From: CAMCXE01 sp036520615
GTDB lineage: Bacteria; Pseudomonadota; Gammaproteobacteria; Pseudomonadales; Cellvibrionaceae
NCBI GenBank assembly: GCA_036520615.1
Contig: DATDJI010000076.1
Location: 1-64,000 of the forward strand
DNA: 64,000 bases
Direction of reading: 5' to 3'
The notes beneath the pieces are model-generated. The model made no database searches and was not told the origin of the DNA. It saw only the letters and a list, made by a program, of their open reading frames with translations. Positions within the stretch are counted from its first letter, which is position 1. Every line of letters starts with the position of its first letter. The translations under genes and the position numbers were made by a program. This document shows, in pieces, positions 1-8,564 of the stretch.

Positions 1-1
1 A

Positions 2-496
2 TTTCCGCGGGTTGAATGTGGCCAGCGGGTACTTGTGCGCATTCGCCTGCCCAGTGGAGTTGCGTTATTTCCCACAACAGTCCTGTTTATTTCAGAAACT
101 CCGACTTTAATCGTCTATTTAGATTATCCACGCGATATAAAATTTAAACGCGTGCGGGCCGCACGGGTTTTTGTGTCTTTGCCTGTTCTTGCGAATAGTA
201 AAATTGATGACTCAATTTTTGGCGTGGCCGGTAAAATTGTTGATGTCAGCACGTCCGGCGCGCGTATTGAGTCCTCGGATCGGCTGGGGAATATCGGTGA
301 TCTGATCGAAATTAAGGGCAAGTTTCAGGTAGGTAATATGGTGCGTATGCTGACAATTAATTGCATCATTCGCGCAGAAAAGGCCAATAAAATCTATGGC
401 GTAGAATTTAGCGAGCAGAATGAAGATAAATTATTGGTTCTGCTCGGCTTTATTTATCAAGCCATGGCGTTTAATAACGCTCAAGCGGTTGTGTGA
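2..496 (+). CDS. PilZ-domain protein, 5' end outside window
   Basis: The reading frame is open to the window edge, so the true start lies upstream; the first internal start codon is a GTG at 35. The segment reads as the end of a YcgR-like N-domain followed by a PilZ domain. Counting from that GTG, the c-di-GMP-binding arginine cluster KRVRAAR is at residues 38-44 and the DxSxxG motif (DVSTSG) at 70-75. PilZ proteins bind c-di-GMP and commonly adjust motility or exopolysaccharide output. The family is clear from the two motifs; the particular target is unknown. Confidence 0.8.
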   Translation, partial: FPRVECGQRVLVRIRLPSGVALFPTTVLFISETPTLIVYLDYPRDIKFKRVRAARVFVSLPVLANSKIDDSIFGVAGKIVDVSTSGARIESSDRLGNIGDLIEIKGKFQVGNMVRMLTINCIIRAEKANKIYGVEFSEQNEDKLLVLLGFIYQAMAFNNAQAVV

Positions 497-586
497 GCTA
501 GTAACTCCTGCGACAGTCGAATCCTTCCCGCTGCAAGCGCATCAATCCCGTTTTACTTTTGCCAGTAAATGAGTTTGCTTCCGCGC

Positions 587-1576
587 TTAAATAGCTTTGC
601 TGCTTTGGCGAATAATTAATTCTGTAGGCAGAATAATTTCTGTGTTGGCCAGTTCTTCTCCATTAATAACGCGCAATAAGAGATCCATTGCGGTCGAGCC
701 AATGGCTGCCGCGGGTTGCGAAAGTGTAGTGAGCGTCGGATTGTTGCAGTGAGCATAGGGAATGTCGTCAAAACCTGTAACCGAGACATCCTCAGGAACG
801 CGAATACCCCGTGATACGAGTGCTTGAATGACGCCGATGGCCATTTGATCGCTCATACAAATAATGGCCGTTGGGCGTTTATTCATGCTCGCGAACGCCT
901 CCCCTGCGCTAATGCCCGAGCGCAAAGTGAAATCACCTTCTTGAATCCATAACGAGTCCAGCTTTATTGCTGCTTTATTCAGCGCAAGGTCAATACCGAC
1001 TCTGCGATCGCGACTGTGAAGATTATCCTGCAAGCCCGTAACCACGCCGAATTTGCGGTGCCCTAAGGCGATTAAATATTCCACCATAGAGCGTGTAGCG
1101 GCGACATTATCCACTCGAACGGAAGGTCCGGGCGTGCCCTCAACTCCGCAAGCATTAACCCAGGCGATACTGCCCGCGCCGCGTTGGGTATGATTGCGAG
1201 AGCAGGGGCTCAGTTGTATCACACCATCGGCCAAGCGCATTTCCACACGACTGATGTAATCGTCTTCACGCTTATTCGAGCCACGGGTATCGCCGAGCAA
1301 TACAGCATAACCTTTTTGTTGCGCTCGATCTTCAAGGCTTTGAATTACTTGGGCAAAAAAGGGATTGGTGATGTCGGGCAGCAGCACTACTACGCAATAA
1401 GAGCGAGCGGCGCGAAAATTACGCGCGAGTAAATTGGGTTTGTAATCGACCGCATCGATGGCTTGCTGTACTTTTTTAAGGCTGATCGGGGAGACCTTTT
1501 CAGGATTGCTAATGGCCCGTGAAACAGTTGCAACAGAAACACCCGCCAAACGGGCTACTTCTCGAATATTGGACAT
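587..1576 (-). CDS. LacI-family transcriptional repressor
   Basis: This is a 329-residue LacI/GalR-family regulator. An N-terminal helix-turn-helix (IREVARLAGVSVATVSRAIS, about residues 4-23) and hinge helix are followed by a periplasmic-binding-protein-like sugar-sensing domain. I start it at the ATG at 1576, because LacI proteins begin with this MSNIREVA-type sequence; an in-frame ATG nine codons upstream (1603) would add an atypical extension. It is divergent from the GH130 phosphorylase and a LacI-type operator lies between them. A matching operator precedes the mannanase at 12277, so I infer control of mannan or mannooligosaccharide use. The effector is not known. Confidence 0.9.
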   Translation of the reverse strand: MSNIREVARLAGVSVATVSRAISNPEKVSPISLKKVQQAIDAVDYKPNLLARNFRAARSYCVVVLLPDITNPFFAQVIQSLEDRAQQKGYAVLLGDTRGSNKREDDYISRVEMRLADGVIQLSPCSRNHTQRGAGSIAWVNACGVEGTPGPSVRVDNVAATRSMVEYLIALGHRKFGVVTGLQDNLHSRDRRVGIDLALNKAAIKLDSLWIQEGDFTLRSGISAGEAFASMNKRPTAIICMSDQMAIGVIQALVSRGIRVPEDVSVTGFDDIPYAHCNNPTLTTLSQPAAAIGSTAMDLLLRVINGEELANTEIILPTELIIRQSSKAI

Positions 1577-1644
1577 GGCAAGCTCGATAAATACGCAGAT
1601 CAATTAGATCGAAGAATACACGATTGGCATTTCTTTGTGCTGCA

Positions 1645-1660
1645 TGAGTAATCGGTTACA
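1645..1660. promoter_or_regulatory. Putative LacI-family operator
   Basis: Read on the minus strand, this site is TGTAACCGATTACTCA, close to the LacI/GalR consensus TGNAANCGNTTNCA with its central CG. It lies between the divergent repressor and GH130 genes, where autoregulation and control of the phosphorylase would be expected. A near-identical 14-mer occurs at 12079-12092. Confidence 0.65.
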
Positions 1661-1908
1661 TTGTGATGGTATCAAGTAAATAGCGAATTAGACGCTCTCC
1701 GATCCGCTATGCAAGTTCGATTTATGCGTCTGTTACACTAAGCTGACCGCGCAAACAGATAGACGGTACAACGCATTTTCGTACCGCTCCCCTAGCGAAG
1801 GCCTTGTCAGGATGATAAAAAAACGCCATCAAAATTTACCTTTGCCAATTCTAGGTGTTACTTCGCCAAGCTTTTTATACATCTGCTTATTTTGAATTTG
1901 GAATGATC

Positions 1909-3081
1909 ATGCCCAATATGACACCTGCAATTGAATCCCTGCTGGCCGAGCATAATGTTTTACTCGCGCGCAGCAATTATCCTGCGGCCAGCAATGGTGT
2001 GTACCAGCGGTGGCAGCACCCTGTATTGACCCGAGCGCATACACCTTTAACCTGGCGCTACGATCTCAATCCCTCTTCCAATCCGCTCTCCATGGAGCGT
2101 CTTGGCATCAACGCGACGTTCAACGCGGGAGCATTGTTGTGGCAAGGGAAGTACACGTTGGTGGTGCGCGTGGAGGGCAATGATCGTAAGTCGTTTTTCG
2201 CCGTAGCGCAGAGCCCTAACGGCGTAGATAATTTTCGGTTCTGGGATTACCCCCTCGATTTACCGCAAACCGAGGATCCGGATATCAATGTTTATGACAT
2301 GCGCTTGACTGTGCATGAAGACGGTTACATTTACGGTTTGTTCTGCACTGAACGTAAGGACCGTACACGTCCTGAGGACACCTCAGCCGCCACGGCCCAG
2401 TGCGGTATTGTCCGCACTCAAGACATGATCAGCTGGGAGCGCTTACCTGATCTAGTTACTTATTCAGGCCAGCAACGCAATGTCGTGTTACATCCGGAAT
2501 TTATTCAAGGCCAATACGGTTTTTACACTCGCCCGCAGGATGGTTTTATCTCAGTGGGAGCCGGAGGAGGGATAGGCTGGGGATTAGCAGCTTCTATGAC
2601 AGCTGCGCAGATTAAGCAAGAGGTGATTGTGGATGCCAAGCATTATCATACTGTGCAAGAAGTTAAGAATGGCCAAGGACCTGCACCGATAAAAACGCCA
2701 CAGGGCTGGCTGCATCTGGCGCATGGGGTGCGCAATACTGCGGCGGGTTTGCGTTATGTGTTGTATGTTTTTCTCAGCGATCTTCATGAACCCTGGCGAA
2801 TAACCCATAAGCCTGCTGGGCACTTTTTGGCGCCTATAGGTGCTGAGCGCGTAGGTGATGTCTCGAATGTGGTGTTTTGCAATGGCTGGATTTGTACCGA
2901 GGCTGGTGAAGTGTTTATCTATTACGCCTCCTCCGACACGCGAATGCATGTAGCTACTACGAGCATTGATCAGCTTCTTGATTATGTGAAAAACACACCG
3001 TCCGATGGGCTGAGTAGCGCAGCCTCAGTTGCCACCCGCAATGAGCTTATCCAGCGAAATTTGGATTTTTTAAAGAGTTAA
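1909..3081 (+). CDS. GH130 4-O-beta-mannosyl-glucose phosphorylase
   Basis: This 390-residue protein is a GH130 enzyme of the mannosylglucose phosphorylase type. The family phosphorolyses Man-beta-1,4-Glc to mannose 1-phosphate and glucose in the cytoplasm; no signal peptide is seen. Recognisable blocks are WRYDLNP, ERLGINATFNAGAL, RVEGNDRKSFFAVAQS, VYDMR (proposed catalytic Asp near residue 130), YSGQQRNVVLHPE, GGGIGWGL, KNGQGPAPIKT and YYASSDTRMHVATT. I choose ATG 1909 because GGA sits six bases upstream and the length matches the family; in-frame starts at 1855 and 1903 are possible. It is divergent from the LacI repressor, which supports a mannan-catabolism role. Confidence 0.92.
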   Translation: MPNMTPAIESLLAEHNVLLARSNYPAASNGVYQRWQHPVLTRAHTPLTWRYDLNPSSNPLSMERLGINATFNAGALLWQGKYTLVVRVEGNDRKSFFAVAQSPNGVDNFRFWDYPLDLPQTEDPDINVYDMRLTVHEDGYIYGLFCTERKDRTRPEDTSAATAQCGIVRTQDMISWERLPDLVTYSGQQRNVVLHPEFIQGQYGFYTRPQDGFISVGAGGGIGWGLAASMTAAQIKQEVIVDAKHYHTVQEVKNGQGPAPIKTPQGWLHLAHGVRNTAAGLRYVLYVFLSDLHEPWRITHKPAGHFLAPIGAERVGDVSNVVFCNGWICTEAGEVFIYYASSDTRMHVATTSIDQLLDYVKNTPSDGLSSAASVATRNELIQRNLDFLKS

Positions 3082-3148
3082 TCTATCGGTGGGCTTTTGT
3101 TGCGCACTATATTGTTAACCTACGCTTATGAAACACCTGTTACATCGC

Positions 3149-4336
3149 TTATAAAGGCGTATGGTTTTTTCGGCACACGCCCAATAAAACCGTCAAAGCT
3201 GTGAATGCCACGAGCCCGGTAAATCCATACACGCCGCCATAGCCAATATTTTGCGCGATTAAAGCAATAATTAAATAACCAATAATTTCACCTAACCCGC
3301 TGGAATTGCTGAAGTACGAGGAGCTAAGACCTGCCTGGCCGGGCAATAAGTTTTGGAACCAGGTCATCCCAAGCCCTGCAATAAAGCCGATAAAAACTGC
3401 ATTAAATATCTGCAAAACAAAAAGTTGCCAGACGGCAGTTGCTTGCCAAATTCCCAGGTAAAGCACTACAGCCGCCGCCGCTCCTATACGAATTAACGGC
3501 AGTAAAGGCATGCGACTGCCCAGCCAACCGGCCAAGATCATCAAGGGGATTTCCAGCAGTGCTGCCGTGCCCATAATAAAGCCTGCGTGAGCTGGGTCAG
3601 CGTGAAGCTTGCTCTGAATCATTAATGGCAAAGCAATTTGGTAACTGGCATTACAGCCGAACATCAAACTGAAGGCGATTATTCCACCTAGCAATGTGCG
3701 GCTAAGTGGTTGTTTACTTGAGTTCGGCGCGGTTGCAGATTGCGTGATACGTGGGGTAATTTTTGGTAATACAAAAAGACTAATCAACGCCGCTATAAAA
3801 TAGGCGCTGCCGACTATTCTGCACTGCAGAGTAAAGCCCAATTGCGTTAGCAGAATAAAACCAATCGGTGGGCCTGCTATCCAGGCCACTGCAATACAGG
3901 CGCGTACAATTGAGTTAAATAATGTGGCTTGGTTGGGACGCAATTGTGCATCGGCAAATTCGCGGGTTTGAGCCATTAACTGCGCGTTACCCGAAAACGA
4001 CAAGCCAAAAATCGTCGTAGCGATTAACAACATATGGCTAAATGAGCTGGCTTCAGCGAATAAAAAGCAACTTAATCCTCCGCAAGCCATGGCAGCGGCA
4101 ATTAGGGGCCTGCGATCGCTCAAGTGATCCGATTTGCGCGCAATGAGCTGGGCAAACACAATACTTGCCACGGCTTTGCCGATAAAAAACACGCCGATTT
4201 TCCAGGCCGAAATTTTGTAGGTCTGAGCCAGATGTAGGCTCAATGTCGGCACTACCAGCGCGGACAGCGCCCCAGCCAAAAACGACACCACGTAATTGGC
4301 AAACGCCGGCGGGCTTAGCAGCGTTCGGTAAATCAT
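3149..4336 (-). CDS. MFS sugar efflux transporter (SetA/SotB-like)
   Basis: This 395-residue inner-membrane protein has about twelve hydrophobic segments and the cytoplasmic loop RKSDHLSDRR typical of the major facilitator superfamily. The segment SIVRACIAVAWIAGPPIGF resembles SetA/SotB sugar efflux transporters, which export sugars or sugar analogues. It starts five bases after the stop of the upstream methyltransferase gene, so it is probably the last gene of a pdxJ-methyltransferase-MFS operon. It converges with GH130, so a role in sugar export during mannan use is possible but not shown. Confidence 0.8.
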   Translation of the reverse strand: MIYRTLLSPPAFANYVVSFLAGALSALVVPTLSLHLAQTYKISAWKIGVFFIGKAVASIVFAQLIARKSDHLSDRRPLIAAAMACGGLSCFLFAEASSFSHMLLIATTIFGLSFSGNAQLMAQTREFADAQLRPNQATLFNSIVRACIAVAWIAGPPIGFILLTQLGFTLQCRIVGSAYFIAALISLFVLPKITPRITQSATAPNSSKQPLSRTLLGGIIAFSLMFGCNASYQIALPLMIQSKLHADPAHAGFIMGTAALLEIPLMILAGWLGSRMPLLPLIRIGAAAAVVLYLGIWQATAVWQLFVLQIFNAVFIGFIAGLGMTWFQNLLPGQAGLSSSYFSNSSGLGEIIGYLIIALIAQNIGYGGVYGFTGLVAFTALTVLLGVCRKNHTPL

Positions 4337-4341
4337 CGCAG

Positions 4342-5133
4342 CTAGCGCATTAACCGGCGAAAGGCGATCAGGCTTGCTGCGACGCTGACATTTAACGACT
4401 CAACGCCTCGATTCATCGGAATCGATATAAAGCCGTCACATAGCGCTTTAACCTCAGAAGATAGCCCGGTGCTCTCATTGCCCATAACCATTACACAGCG
4501 TTTTGGTGCCTGAAACTCGGCGAGTGACGCCGTGCCCTGAGCGTCCAACCCGTAAACGCCACAGCCGTGTTGTTTAAGCCGCGCTAAACAGGCAGCTAGA
4601 TTTGCGGTATGGATGATCGGAGTGCGAAATAACGTGCCTGCGCTGGCTTTGATAACCAGTGCATCGAGCTTTGCGCAACCCTTTTCCGGCAACAAAAGGC
4701 CGTGCATCGGGGAGGCACACAGGCTGCGGATAATCATGCCGAGGTTCTGCGGATTGGTCACAGAATCTACTGCCAATAATTCAAATTGATCCGGCAGCGA
4801 ATCTAGCCATTCGGCCTCTTGGCGGAAGCCTTCGGTAATAACATCCAGAGCTACGCCCTGGTCTTGTTGGCTATTTTTCGAGATGCGCGACAGCGCCTGC
4901 TTGCTGTGCCACACAATCTCGGCACCTTTTTGTTTGGCTAATTCCTGCATTTGGCTCAGCTGAGCATTAGGTTTATTGCTATCGGCCAAGTGCAAGCGAA
5001 ACACCTTAATGACGTTATCCTGCAGGGCTTCTAATACTGGATTGCGGCCGTAAATAGTTAGCATACGAGCAAGCAAGCGCTTTTTCTCTCGGTACTCGGC
5101 TGAGTCGCTGTGGGGTATTGAGGGTTTACTCAT
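4342..5133 (-). CDS. TrmH/SpoU-family RNA 2'-O-methyltransferase
   Basis: This 263-residue protein has an N-terminal L30e-like substrate-binding domain (from YGRNPVLEAL, near residue 30) and a C-terminal SPOUT domain. All three SpoU motifs are present: NPQNLGMIIRS, MGNESTGLS and IPMNRGVESLNVSVAAS. It should methylate a ribose 2'-OH of rRNA or tRNA using S-adenosylmethionine; the target nucleotide cannot be told from sequence. The ATG at 5133 overlaps the end of pdxJ (stop 5126-5128), which suggests translational coupling; an in-frame ATG at 5148 is an alternative. Confidence 0.9.
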   Translation of the reverse strand: MSKPSIPHSDSAEYREKKRLLARMLTIYGRNPVLEALQDNVIKVFRLHLADSNKPNAQLSQMQELAKQKGAEIVWHSKQALSRISKNSQQDQGVALDVITEGFRQEAEWLDSLPDQFELLAVDSVTNPQNLGMIIRSLCASPMHGLLLPEKGCAKLDALVIKASAGTLFRTPIIHTANLAACLARLKQHGCGVYGLDAQGTASLAEFQAPKRCVMVMGNESTGLSSEVKALCDGFISIPMNRGVESLNVSVAASLIAFRRLMR

Positions 5134-5896
5134 GAGGATAGCCATCACACAGGGCTACATAGGCGCGTACAGCGGCAGCAAAGCCCATGTGCAATGCATC
5201 CACGGTAAGTGCGTGTCCGATGGAGACTTCGTGTAAACGCGGCAAGGCATACAGGCTCGCTAAGTTGCTAAGGTTTAAATCGTGGCCTGCATTTACCCCT
5301 AAGCCAAGCAGTTTGGCCTCTGCAGCAGCAGCGGCATACGATTCGATTATATCGGGTAGATCGGTTGATTGAATCAGATGCGCTTCTGCAAATGGGCCGG
5401 TGTACAGCTCAATGCGATCCGCACCCAAGGCCGCTGCCAGGCGAATCTGTTCTATATCCGGGTCCATAAACAGACTCACGCGCACCCCCCAATCTTTCAA
5501 CTGCGCAAGAATTGGACGCAGTCGCTCGCCGTCTGCACGCAAATCAAAGCCGTGGTCAGAGGTTAATTGGCTGTTGGTATCGGGCACCAATGTGCACTGT
5601 TCGGGGCGCGCTGCGTCGACGAGCTCCAGTAGGCCCGGATAGTTTCCCAGTGCCTCAGCAAATGGGTTGCCTTCGATATTGAGCTCGCAATCGGTGTAGT
5701 CGCTGAGTAGTTCTCTGCAGGCTAAAACATCCTGCGGGCGCACATGACGTTGGTCCGGGCGCGGATGCACGGTGAGCCCTTTGGCGCCTTCGGCTAGAGC
5801 AATACGGCCAAATGCCAATGGATCGGGATAATTGCCGCTGCGAGAATTACGCAGCAGGGCGATTTTATTAAGATTGACAGACAGAGCGATGGCCAT
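5126..5896 (-). CDS. pdxJ: Pyridoxine 5'-phosphate synthase
   Basis: PdxJ condenses 1-deoxy-D-xylulose 5-phosphate with 3-amino-2-oxopropyl phosphate to form pyridoxine 5'-phosphate, the last ring-forming step of vitamin B6 synthesis. The 256-residue length is normal. Family blocks are VNLNKIALLRNSR at the N-terminus, LTVHPRPDQRHV, ELNIEGNP, LVPDTNSQLTSDHGFD, VSLFMDPD, IELYTGPFA, GLGVNAGHDLN and EVSIGHAL. I start at ATG 5896, which gives the family N-terminus and has GGAG nine bases upstream; an in-frame TTG at 5911 is less likely. A terminator of the upstream operon ends just before it, so its promoter must be very short-range or inside the SH3 gene. Confidence 0.95.
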   Translation of the reverse strand: MAIALSVNLNKIALLRNSRSGNYPDPLAFGRIALAEGAKGLTVHPRPDQRHVRPQDVLACRELLSDYTDCELNIEGNPFAEALGNYPGLLELVDAARPEQCTLVPDTNSQLTSDHGFDLRADGERLRPILAQLKDWGVRVSLFMDPDIEQIRLAAALGADRIELYTGPFAEAHLIQSTDLPDIIESYAAAAAEAKLLGLGVNAGHDLNLSNLASLYALPRLHEVSIGHALTVDALHMGFAAAVRAYVALCDGYPHE

Positions 5897-5913
5897 GGCA
5901 GTAAGCTCCAAAT

Positions 5914-5938
5914 AAAAACGGCTCCAGAGAGGGAGCCG
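5914..5938 (-). terminator. Rho-independent terminator of the SH3/YciI operon
   Basis: On the minus strand CGGCTCC pairs with GGAGCCG across a six-base loop and is followed directly by TTTTT. It sits between the stop of the SH3-domain gene (5982) and the start of pdxJ (5896) and would end the upstream minus-strand transcript. Confidence 0.8.
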
Positions 5939-5981
5939 ATCGGGTGACAGTTAGGCTAGGGGACGAAAAGGCTCTTGAGCG

Positions 5982-6614
5982 TTATACCCACTCGGAGCGG
6001 CGGCTGGGTTTAAACGCTTGGATTAACAGCGTGAGTAAAATACCCGCTGCCACTAATATGCCGCCGTAAATCCATTGTGTGTGCTGAGTGCTGCCCTTAA
6101 GGCGCTCGTTTTCAGCGCGCAAACTATCCAAAGAGGTTTTCGCCATTTCATGTTCGGCCAGCAAATCTTGGTAGCGCTTATTAAGGTTAACCGCATCAGT
6201 GGAAAGTGCTTTTAAGCTTGCAAGCTCTGCGGCATAGCCTTGGCAAGCGGCGGGGACTTCAGCCGCCGGATCTACAGGAGCTGGGCGATTCGCCGTCTCG
6301 TTTTTAAATTTATCCAGCTGCATTTGGGCGGTGGGGCCGGCAGTTAAAAACTGGCGACGCACCCAACCTTCTTGACCTGATTCCGTTTTTACTCGGCTCC
6401 AATCAGATTCTGCCGGAGCTTCTACTAGTGTAACCACGGTGCCGGTTTTTAAGCCCGAATGGACAACTTTGCTGTCATTAGTTTGCCCGGCTCGCAGCGA
6501 GGCATAACACACATCGGAAATGAATAGGGTTTCAGCTTGGGCCGTGCCCAGGCTTAGCCATATCACGCCGAAAACACCCACCCAGGGTGCCGCGATGGAT
6601 TTTAGTGAAGTCAC
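5982..6614 (-). CDS. TIGR04211-type SH3-domain envelope protein
   Basis: This 210-residue protein has a signal peptide (cleavage after GTAQA, near residue 27), a bacterial SH3 domain (about 28-92, ending EGWVRRQFL), a coiled-coil segment (about 125-172, ASLKALSTDAVNLNKRYQDL and onwards) and one C-terminal membrane helix with a basic tail (RRSEWV). This is the layout of YgiM/TIGR04211 proteins, which are periplasmic, anchored by the C-terminal helix and of poorly defined envelope function. It is the last gene of a three-gene minus-strand operon and is followed by a terminator. Confidence 0.8.
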   Translation of the reverse strand: MTSLKSIAAPWVGVFGVIWLSLGTAQAETLFISDVCYASLRAGQTNDSKVVHSGLKTGTVVTLVEAPAESDWSRVKTESGQEGWVRRQFLTAGPTAQMQLDKFKNETANRPAPVDPAAEVPAACQGYAAELASLKALSTDAVNLNKRYQDLLAEHEMAKTSLDSLRAENERLKGSTQHTQWIYGGILVAAGILLTLLIQAFKPSRRSEWV

Positions 6615-6632
6615 TATGAAGCCCTTACCCCG

Positions 6633-6932
6633 CTAGGGGAGTACTTTTATAAACGGTTTCACCGCCACCTGAGCGTAAACACCCGCGGCGATATAAGGAT
6701 CTGCATCGGCCCATTGCTGGGCATGTTCAAGGCTTGCAAACTCAGCGACGACCAAACTGCCAGTAAAACCTGCGCTTCCCGGTGCATCACTATCAGTGGC
6801 CGGATGCGGGCCTGCAACTAGCAGCCGATTTTGTTCTGCCAGCTCGTGTAAGCGCGCGACATGCGCAGGCCGCGCAGGCGTACGCAAGGGCAGGCTATCG
6901 GGCACATCTTGGCTAATAATGGCGTAATACAT
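6633..6932 (-). CDS. yciI: YciI-family protein
   Basis: A 99-residue single-domain YciI protein with ferredoxin-like alpha-beta fold. The N-terminus MYYAIISQDVPDSLPLR, the internal LVAGPHP and the segment SLVVAEFASLEHAQQWADADPY fit the family, including the conserved histidine in the GPHP turn and the aspartate of DPY. Family function is uncertain; some members are dehydrochlorinase-like. It lies directly after the membrane-protein gene (stop 6934) and 18 bases ahead of the SH3 gene, matching the yciI neighbourhood of pseudomonads. Confidence 0.88.
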   Translation of the reverse strand: MYYAIISQDVPDSLPLRTPARPAHVARLHELAEQNRLLVAGPHPATDSDAPGSAGFTGSLVVAEFASLEHAQQWADADPYIAAGVYAQVAVKPFIKVLP

Positions 6933-6933
6933 T

Positions 6934-7659
6934 TTACATTTCTGTCGTGGTTTTTGAGCTGGACTGGCTATCGTTAAAAACGTCTTCCAGGTTCAAGTGG
7001 GTCAAGGCTTTGATGCGGGTTAACAGGTACCATAGGGCGCCGATCAACACCAACATGGAAGGAATAGTTATGACCGGTAGGCTCAAAGCGGTCATACGCC
7101 CAAGTTCGGCGTTGTAGGCTTCACTGCCTGGTGGGCTAATCAACAAGTATTTTGCCAAGCCGTAATTTAAAACCGCCGATAGGAAAAACGACCCGGCGAG
7201 CATCCATGAGGCAATAATCAGTGTGCGCTCGAATGCTTGCTCTGTGCCAAAGTGCTTAAGTGCTTGGTTGACGCGTTCGACCTGCAACACTTTTTCGTTG
7301 TACAAAAAGGTGCGCACAAGGGGGAAGGGCGTATAGAGTGATCCAAGCGTGGCCAGTCCAAACAACAAGGGAATACTTGCTTCTTTAATGGCTACATATT
7401 CGGGGGGAAGCTTTAACAGTGTCATACCACCGGTTAGAAACGTACTGAATACGCCGATGGCCGAGAAGAAATTCACTTTGCGGCGGCGGATAAAATCCCA
7501 AACTCCGTACACAATCGGAAAGGCCAGCGCGACAATTAATCCCCAGGTTGGCCCAAGGCTATGCTCACCGCTGAATTTGCTGAGTATGATGCTGGGGGCT
7601 GCCACGTTGATCAACAGATTAACAAGCATGTTTTCTTGCGGGGGAGGCGCAGCAGCCAT
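6934..7659 (-). CDS. VC0807-like polytopic membrane protein
   Basis: An inner-membrane protein with about six hydrophobic segments. The segment LINVAAPSIILSKFSGE and the loop WDFIRRRKVN resemble VC0807-type proteins that sit beside yciI and septation-protein genes. No enzymatic motif is seen and its function is unknown. The start is unsettled: a GTG at 7719, an ATG at 7659 (GGA seven bases upstream) and an ATG at 7629 are all in frame. I prefer 7659, because the 7719 start has no ribosome site and would abut the start of the divergent PHP gene, leaving no room for promoters. The 7629 start best matches homologue N-termini as I recall them. Confidence 0.65.
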   Translation of the reverse strand: MAAAPPPQENMLVNLLINVAAPSIILSKFSGEHSLGPTWGLIVALAFPIVYGVWDFIRRRKVNFFSAIGVFSTFLTGGMTLLKLPPEYVAIKEASIPLLFGLATLGSLYTPFPLVRTFLYNEKVLQVERVNQALKHFGTEQAFERTLIIASWMLAGSFFLSAVLNYGLAKYLLISPPGSEAYNAELGRMTALSLPVITIPSMLVLIGALWYLLTRIKALTHLNLEDVFNDSQSSSKTTTEM

Positions 7660-7719
7660 AAGTGGTTCCGTAGAATAGGCCCAGATGAGGGCGCAGGTTA
7701 CAGCAAAAATGAGGCGCAC

Positions 7720-8556
7720 TTGATATACGATTTACACACACATAGCAATGCCTCCGATGGGATTTTGTCCCCTCAAGCACTGGTTGCGCGAGCTCAAGCC
7801 AAAGGCGTAACCGCTTTAGCGCTTACCGATCACGATACACTCGCCGGATATTCTCAGGCGCAGACCGCAGCCAAGGCCTGTGGCATGGAGTTAATTACTG
7901 GCATCGAATTCTCAACCCAGTGGCTTGGGCGCTCAATTCATATCGTCGGCTTAGGATTCGATCCGGCCGCACCCGCTATATGCGAGGGTATTGCCCGTCA
8001 GGAAATTAGCCGCACTGAACGCGCCATAGCCATTGGCGATAAGCTCGCTAAAGTAGGCATTGCGGATGCATACGCTGGTGCTCTCGTAATCGCGGGTGAG
8101 AGCGTGCTCGGGCGGCCGCATTTTGCTCAGTATTTAGTTGCCATAGGTGCTGTAAAAGATGTGGTCAGCGCGTTTAAGCGCTATCTCGGCGCAGGCAAAA
8201 TTGGCGATGTGAAACAGTGTTGGCCGCTAGTTGATGAGGCGGTGAACTGGATAAAAGCCGCAGGAGGTGTTGCGGTCATCGCCCATCCAGATAAATACGA
8301 TATGACCCGCAGTAAATTGTGCCAGCTATTGGGCCAATTTAAAGAGGTGGGCGGACACGCCATTGAAGTGATCAGCGGCAAACAGATCAACACCGTCACC
8401 GATAAGCTTGCTCGCCTTGCTCAGCAATTCGATTTGGCCGCTTCCTGTGGGAGTGACTTTCACATTCCAAATCAACCCTGGCAGGAATTGGGTGCATTTG
8501 GCAAACTGCCGGACTTTTGCCAACCCGTCTGGCAGCTTCTGCCCGGCCATCAGTAG
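7720..8556 (+). CDS. PHP-domain phosphatase/5'-exonuclease (YciV/RNase AM type)
   Basis: This 278-residue PHP-family metallohydrolase carries the metal-binding set DLHTHSNASDG (residues 4-14), LTDHDTLAG, GIEFS, VIAHPDK and SDFH. YciV relatives remove 5' nucleotides from RNA and hydrolyse 3',5'-bisphosphonucleotides. I place the start at TTG 7720, because GAGG lies five bases upstream and homologues begin M-x-x-DLHxHS; the frame is open upstream but that extension resembles no protein. It is the first gene of a tight operon with yciO, scpA, scpB and rluB, an order also found in Pseudomonas. Confidence 0.88.
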   Translation: MIYDLHTHSNASDGILSPQALVARAQAKGVTALALTDHDTLAGYSQAQTAAKACGMELITGIEFSTQWLGRSIHIVGLGFDPAAPAICEGIARQEISRTERAIAIGDKLAKVGIADAYAGALVIAGESVLGRPHFAQYLVAIGAVKDVVSAFKRYLGAGKIGDVKQCWPLVDEAVNWIKAAGGVAVIAHPDKYDMTRSKLCQLLGQFKEVGGHAIEVISGKQINTVTDKLARLAQQFDLAASCGSDFHIPNQPWQELGAFGKLPDFCQPVWQLLPGHQ

Positions 8557-8564
8557 AGACGACT

